Source: Xestospongia muta
Taxonomy: Eukaryota > Porifera > Demospongiae > Haplosclerida > Petrosiidae
Direction: 5' to 3'
Length of the DNA: 64,000 nt
Assembly: GCA_963693285.1 (NCBI GenBank)
Contig: OY848923.1
Location: 7,588,451-7,652,450, forward strand
The first letter of the stretch is position 1. The number at the start of each line of letters is the position of its first letter. A program made the position numbers and the translations under genes. A model generated the notes under the pieces. That model made no database searches. It was not told where the DNA came from and saw only the letters and a program-made list of their open reading frames with translations. This document shows positions 51,334 through 64,000 of this stretch, one piece after another.

Positions 51334-51444
51334 AGTATCTATCTCTTCAGCTTCTAATACTGAAAACAAACCGCCAATTAACCGGGTTAAAAGTTTTACT
51401 GCGCATGCGCAGTAGTGCTTGCACCGAAAACTAAGCTAAGCAGC
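51334..51444. promoter_or_regulatory. Bidirectional promoter SSX2IP / RPL37 with NRF1-type palindrome
   Basis: The 16-bp perfect palindrome actgcgcatgcgcagt (51398-51413) contains the NRF1 core GCGCATGCGC, midway between two divergent starts. Binding is inferred. Confidence 0.65.
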
Positions 51445-52247
51445 ATGGTAAGTTAGAGAATTTATATCTTTCTTGATCTCTATGAGATCGTTATATGACA
51501 ATATGTAAATAGTACTATAGGCAATATAGATCCATATTTTAGATATAAATGTATAATGAGCCTTTATTTAATGGTTCTATGTGTTGATATTATGTTAAAT
51601 TTATTAGACCAAAGGGACAACTAGTTTTGGTAAGAGGAACGATAAGTCCCATACTCTCTGTCGTAGATGTGGTAGGAAAGCCTATCATATACAGAAGAAG
51701 AGATGTGCTAGTTGTGGATATCCCAGTAAAAGAAAGAGAAGATGTAAGTTGTTCGTCACACAAGTAGATGTATATTTTCAGTGTATACTTTACTGAGCCA
51801 TTATTTTAAAATCTAGTTTAATAATGATAATTAATTACAGGGGCATGATGTATTTATATAAATTAATGACAAATAATGATATTATCCCACTGAATAGCGT
51901 AGACAATAAAGGATCCCTTTAGTTTCATGGTACAGCAAGAATTTCCTTTGTTTTTTGTCAACCACACCCATAAAATACTCCGTGATACAGAAAGAGTTTC
52001 CTTTGTTTTTAGTCAATTTTTACTGACCTTTTTATTTTAAGATAATTGGAGTGAAAAGGCTAAAAGACGGCACACCACAGGTACTGGCAGAATGAGATAT
52101 CTAAAAATAGTTCATCGACGTTTTTTGAATGGATTCAAAGAAGGATCTCAGCCAATCTCCAAGAAGAAGAGAAAGGCCATTAAAATAGCTAGTCGACAGC
52201 AAAAGCTTCAAGCAAAAGCAGCATCTACAGCAACTCCAACTTCGTAA
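51445..52247 (+). CDS. RPL37: 60S ribosomal protein eL37, 114 aa
   Basis: Exons 51445-51447 (only the ATG), 51608-51743 and 52042-52247. The product reads [18 protein letters not shown], then the zinc-ribbon pairs CRRCG and CASCG, then [22 protein letters not shown], all eL37 hallmarks. The ATG-only first exon followed directly by an intron is common in animal ribosomal protein genes. The C-terminal tail ([22 protein letters not shown]) is longer than in vertebrates (about 97 aa). An AATAAA lies near 52459. Confidence 0.97.
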
Positions 52248-52659
52248 CTATGGATACCATGATGTCATGTGATGTCGTGATATTATATATACGAATTGTT
52301 GTTTTTCAAAGATTGTTAGATTTTAAAATGATAAGACAAAAGTGAAAAGATTGGTAAATTTTAAACAATAAGCTAAAATGACTGTAACAAAACATTAAAG
52401 AATGAAAATAACAAGACAAGTGAACTAACAAAAAAATGAATGGATGGATAGATGGATACAATAAAGAAGAAAAGTTAGCTATACAAGTATAACTCCGACA
52501 TTTTTGTCTTGACAACATTTTATAATTTGTACATGTATTTACAACAATAAGTCAGTTGGTTAGTATTTAGTAACTTAATGTAAGTAAGATTTAGTTTGTT
52601 AAAGATGGAGGAATCTGATTAGGCAAAGGGAGAGGGACCGTCTCTTTATTCCTTGAATA
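52248..52659. other. Convergent 3' spacer RPL37 / RNF17-like
   Basis: No gene seen. tttatt near 52644 reads AATAAA on the minus strand, 10-15 nt after the RNF17-like stop. Confidence 0.5.
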
Positions 52660-60602
<7,943 letters not shown>

Positions 60603-60809
60603 TTCTTAAACAGCAGATGCTTTTCTTTGTCGAGTCAGGAATGGGTCAATGGAGGTTCCATGTGGGTTGTACGTTTACGGAAGTTTACGGAAACATTATG
60701 AAATTTGTATAGAAATGTAATAGGCTTAAAAATTAATTAAGCACTATAGTCCGTATACTAGGTTAATATATATAGTCAACTTGAGTTTAAAACAGTAGAT
60801 TATCACAAA
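60603..60809. promoter_or_regulatory. Bidirectional promoter RNF17-like / PET100
   Basis: 207 bp between divergent start codons. No specific site recognised. Confidence 0.45.
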
Positions 60810-61240
60810 ATGAGGAAGAGTACTGGCAATGCTATAGAATTGATGAGGGTATTATGATATTAGTATGATGTTCTTCCATCTTATTTCCAGATCACACTGT
60901 ACGTCTTCTTTCCTGTGGCCGTTTTCTACTATTTTAATGTTCCTAACTTTTTTGAGAGATTTGTTGAAGAGAAGAGAGTAAGAACAAATATTATATATGT
61001 GCTCTAATTTCATGTTGTTTGTAATCACATTTAGAAACGATTGAATCCGGAAAGTAATGTAAGTTATTAAGTAAAATTAGTTAATTAACCATAGTGTCCT
61101 CATTGTTAATTAACTATTGTTTTCATTAATTAATTACTATTCTAATTACACAGCGTCCTCCCTTGTCATTTGAGGAAAACGAGAAATTACGACAAAAATT
61201 GAAAAGAGAAAAACAACAATTACTCAACAACAATAAATAG
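60810..61240 (+). CDS. PET100: PET100-like cytochrome c oxidase assembly factor, 78 aa
   Basis: Exons 60810-60848, 60891-60977, 61035-61058 and 61154-61240. The product has the PET100 layout: short N-terminus, one membrane segment ITLYVFFPVAVFYYFNVP, then NFFERFVEEKRKRLNPE (family pattern of aromatic-Glu, Arg-rich, W/NPPE) and a charged C-terminal helix. PET100 is an inner-membrane chaperone for complex IV assembly. Length is normal for the family (about 73). It overlaps no neighbour; its stop lies 84 bp from the convergent NADAR gene, and AATAAA motifs follow at about 61262 and 61295. Confidence 0.85.
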
Positions 61241-61324
61241 AACTAATGAAACTAAAGCAATAATAAAATTATTATCAATTAATTTTGACATACAATAAAC
61301 CACAAAACAAACCACACCCACATC

Positions 61325-62279
61325 CTAGCTCTCCTCTTGAAGAATCTCCTCTCTTACTTCAGTCAAGGCTTGTCCTAACCAGTTTGTTCCTCTCCACAGC
61401 TTTCTGTCTAGAGCTTTAGGATTTGATGCAGATAGACCAATTCCCCATATTCTATCAAAGGGACTAGCTTCAACGAGGGTAGTACCAACAGTGGCTAGCA
61501 ATTGATCTTTTAAATCAGAATTTTGACTAAACTAAAATAAATAAGATAATATTTCAAAAGATTGTATCATCGAAATATTCCAATGTACATTACACATGTT
61601 ACCATAGCAACCAGTATTTACCTTTTCTCAAAAGATTGTTTATCAAAAATCACATTACATTATCTAATTATCCTTATACACATTACATGTGTTACCATAG
61701 CAACCAGTATTTACCTTTGCTTTGTTCCCTCTCTTGACAATCTCCCTACATTTTTCCTTCCAGATGACTTGGTCAAAGTTCCTAACTTGTCTTCCAAGTG
61801 CCTTCTGTTCTCTAGGCTCACTAGATTTCATAATACGATCAACCATTTCTTCATCATTAAATAACTCTACAAGGAAATTATTAATAATTATAAAAACCAT
61901 ATCTATTAAAATGAAGTACTTCCACCTCAAATTAACTAACACATAATCTTTTAAAATACAGCATGCAGGGTACTAGATCAATGAATTGAAATACATGGCC
62001 AATTCAAACCCAAATTATTAAATAGAATTTTTATCTAATATTTTTGTCTCTATCTAGTTCATATTATTTCAATGTACTTGCTTTCTGATACATCATAAAT
62101 TGTTCACAACAGTTAAAATGAACTCCATCCACTTTAAACTCTGAAGGATGCCATTGACTAAATGGGCTCTCAGAACGAAAGAAAAAGGTAAATTTCTCTC
62201 CTCCACTATCAAGAGCCGTAGTATCTTTAAACTTCTTCTTGGGAGGCTTTTTGGATTTTCTAGTACCACCTGTAGCCAT
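61325..62279 (-). CDS. NADAR-domain (YbiA-like) protein, 186 aa
   Basis: Exons 62078-62279, 61715-61866 and 61325-61531; phases agree. A basic N-terminus (TRKSKKPPKKKFK) precedes the NADAR domain: FFFRSESPFSQWHPSEFKVDG, CEQFMMYQKA, then ALGRQVRNFDQVIWKEK and a C-terminal DRIWGIGLSASNPKAL ... WRGTNWLGQAL. NADAR enzymes are N-glycosidases that act on riboflavin-pathway intermediates or ADP-ribose-type modifications of nucleotides (family knowledge; substrate here unknown). The basic N-terminus may send it to the nucleus. A duplicated copy of its exon 2 donor region lies in the next intron (61586-61626). Confidence 0.9.
61556..61720. repeat. Tandem duplication carrying the NADAR exon-2 donor
   Basis: Two related units of 70-90 bp. 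Both contain 'ttaccatagcaaccagtatt' followed by taccttt, i.e. on the gene strand AAAG|gtaaatactgg. Only the 61715 copy is the exon end. Confidence 0.85.
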
Positions 62280-62410
62280 TTTGAACAGTAAACAATGACT
62301 GGAACGAGAAGGAATGCTCTTAATAGACCAAATCTTGTACAACTATTTGCAATTCAGCCACACCCTAATAAAAAATTTGATGGGCGTGGCAAGTTACCAC
62401 CCACGTGGAC
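62280..62410. promoter_or_regulatory. Bidirectional promoter NADAR gene / EXOSC3
   Basis: 131 bp between divergent starts. A CACGTG box at 62402-62407 lies just before the EXOSC3 ATG. Confidence 0.5.
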
Positions 62411-63333
62411 ATGGTTGATTCAACTGTTATTGTGTTACCTGGTGATGCTGTTCACTTACCGACATCATCTACTCGTCTTGGACCTGGTACTGCTGTCAGT
62501 GGAAACGGCAAAAATGCATATGTCAGCAAACCTGGTATTTTAAGACGAAAAGGTGAAGAAAGTGTATGGGTGCAATCACAACAAAAAAGGGTTAGTAAGC
62601 CACACCCACTAATTATAGATAATATCCAATGTAGTATGTACCTCATGAAGGGGAGAGAGTGTTGGGTGTGGTCACAAGAACTGGTCGAATACACAAAGTT
62701 GATATCGGAACAAGTCATATAGCATCTTTACCAGAATTGGCTTTTGAAGGTGCCACAAAACGTAATAAGCCATCATTACAAGTAAGAATGACATCAAGTT
62801 ACTAAAAATAAAACAATGCTATTTATAGAACATTAGTGAAATTGTCTACGTTGCATTTCCCTTTTCAATAGGTAGGTGATTTGATTTTTGCTCGTCTAAG
62901 CCACGCCCACCCTGATAGCGAACCTGAACTGACTTGTGTTGATTCTAGTGGGCGTGCCAATGGACTAGGCTTATTAAAATCAGGTGGTTGCTTAGCAACC
63001 TGTACTCTGTCATTATGTAGACAGTAAGTCCATTACAAATAGACCTAGATTGTCACAAAGACAATCCCTATTATAATGCACTGTTGTATTTTTAAATGTT
63101 AGTATTATGTTTGCCTCTAATATTCTTCTAGATTATTAACTAAATCATGTCCAGTGTTACAAGCATTACAGAAACACTTCAAATTTGAATGTGTAGTTGG
63201 TTTCAATGGACGAGTATGGATCTCAGCTCCTTCAATGATGCAGACTATTGTCATAAGAAATTGTATACAAGCCAGTGAATATATGAATGAAAAAACTATC
63301 AAAGAAATGGTAGAACAAGCTGTATTGATGTAA
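62411..63333 (+). CDS. EXOSC3: Exosome subunit EXOSC3 / Rrp40, ~226 aa
   Basis: Exons 62411-62590, 62635-62781, 62872-63023 and 63132-63333; phases agree. The protein reads [35 protein letters not shown], an S1-type core [37 protein letters not shown], then [12 protein letters not shown], and the KH part [17 protein letters not shown], all Rrp40 signatures. Rrp40 is a cap subunit of the RNA exosome, feeding RNA to the catalytic subunits in the nucleus and cytoplasm. The GTG at 62405 is in frame but the ATG at 62411 is the natural start. It is a little shorter than human (275), mostly at the N-terminus. Confidence 0.95.
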
Positions 63334-64000
63334 ATATGTTAATCCTTTCTTTACCATATTAACTTTAATAATAATCAGTAATGTATGTGACTACATTTCC
63401 ACCAAATACTGCAATAATTTTGTTTGGTTTGACAAAGGAGTCTCTATCTCTTTATTTTTAAGTTCCTTAATTTCCTCACTTCTAAACCAGGTACAGTTAC
63501 ACAAGTCATTATTTTTAAGACCAGGTGAATATAATTAAATTCAATTATTTTGATGAAAAAAATCACTACAATATTGTAAGAAAAGGAAAGAACAAAAAAG
63601 AAAAGAAACTTGATTTCTTAATTGTTTTTAACCCTTAAACAATCAAGGCTACCAACTGTCATAGTAACAATATTAAAGATAAGGACAATAGATTATACAT
63701 GTATGTTAGACGGCTTCTAGTGCATAATTGAATTGAATGATATCACAAAGTGCAGGATATAAATTTAAAGGGTTCTTATTATATAATTTTTATCCAATTG
63801 AATGAGTTCAGGGCTGCTTTATTGTAATTGAGTTATATCATAGAGTACAGGACATATCTTCAGTTTCTTGTTACACATAACATTTATCTAATATGTACAA
63901 ACTATATTATTAAGATATTAGATCATGTGATTTTATTAAATTTAAGATTTAGAGAGTGTTATAGACTATTTGTGTAGGAATTTTTTAATGGACTTATACG
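63334..64000. other. Sequence after EXOSC3
   Basis: AT-rich, no gene or RNA recognised. Confidence 0.5.

Noticed and set aside
51843..51900. Possible C/D snoRNA in RPL37 intron 2 (atgatgt ... ctga)
   Set aside because: Box C is imperfect, there is no clear terminal stem and no guide can be verified by eye.

Overview
The window looks like gene-dense, AT-rich genomic DNA from an early-branching animal, most likely a demosponge of the Amphimedon type. The evidence is a set of clearly metazoan genes (NIPBL, SSX2IP, an RNF17-type RING/Tudor gene), very short GT-AG introns, tight intergenic distances and long (GA)n/(CT)n tracts. The species is inferred from gene content and style, not proven. All gene models below were built by hand from open frames, splice sites and codon phase.

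Region 1 (1-17,080, + strand) is a tandem array of four paralogous genes, A to D; A lacks its first exon because the window starts inside its first intron. Each codes for a complete protein kinase domain split by a phase-2 intron, followed by a last exon with an unassigned conserved domain and a C-terminal CaaX box. Copies A, C and D also carry an alternative terminal exon that would remove the extra domain and the CaaX box. Copy C drags along a broken 3' half of the neighbouring ELOF1 gene, which fixes the duplication boundary.

Region 2 (17,439-20,597, - strand) holds ELOF1 (transcription elongation) and WDR18 (ribosome biogenesis), separated by only 75 bp. Region 3 (20,859-33,760, + strand) is one 43-exon NIPBL/Scc2 cohesin-loader gene. 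Its introns contain two tRNA-Asp(GTC) genes, a nested intronless LRAT-like gene, minisatellites, and a copy of the repeat that fills the kinase introns.

Region 4 (34,360-47,605, - strand) is a giant ankyrin-repeat gene of about 3,830 residues, almost all in one 11.1-kb exon, with eight internal super-repeats, an N-terminal MGNGQS and a predicted C-terminal CLMQ. Region 5 (48,125-64,000) is a compact housekeeping/germline block: SSX2IP (-), RPL37 (+), RNF17-like (-), PET100 (+), a NADAR-domain gene (-) and EXOSC3 (+).

Four gene pairs are divergent across 111-261 bp (WDR18/NIPBL, SSX2IP/RPL37, RNF17/PET100, NADAR/EXOSC3), so shared bidirectional promoters are likely. The most novel material is the kinase/unknown-domain/CaaX array, the lipidation-bracketed ankyrin giant, the oriented microsatellites that abut splice sites, and the repeat that moved into NIPBL with a 75-bp flanking duplication.
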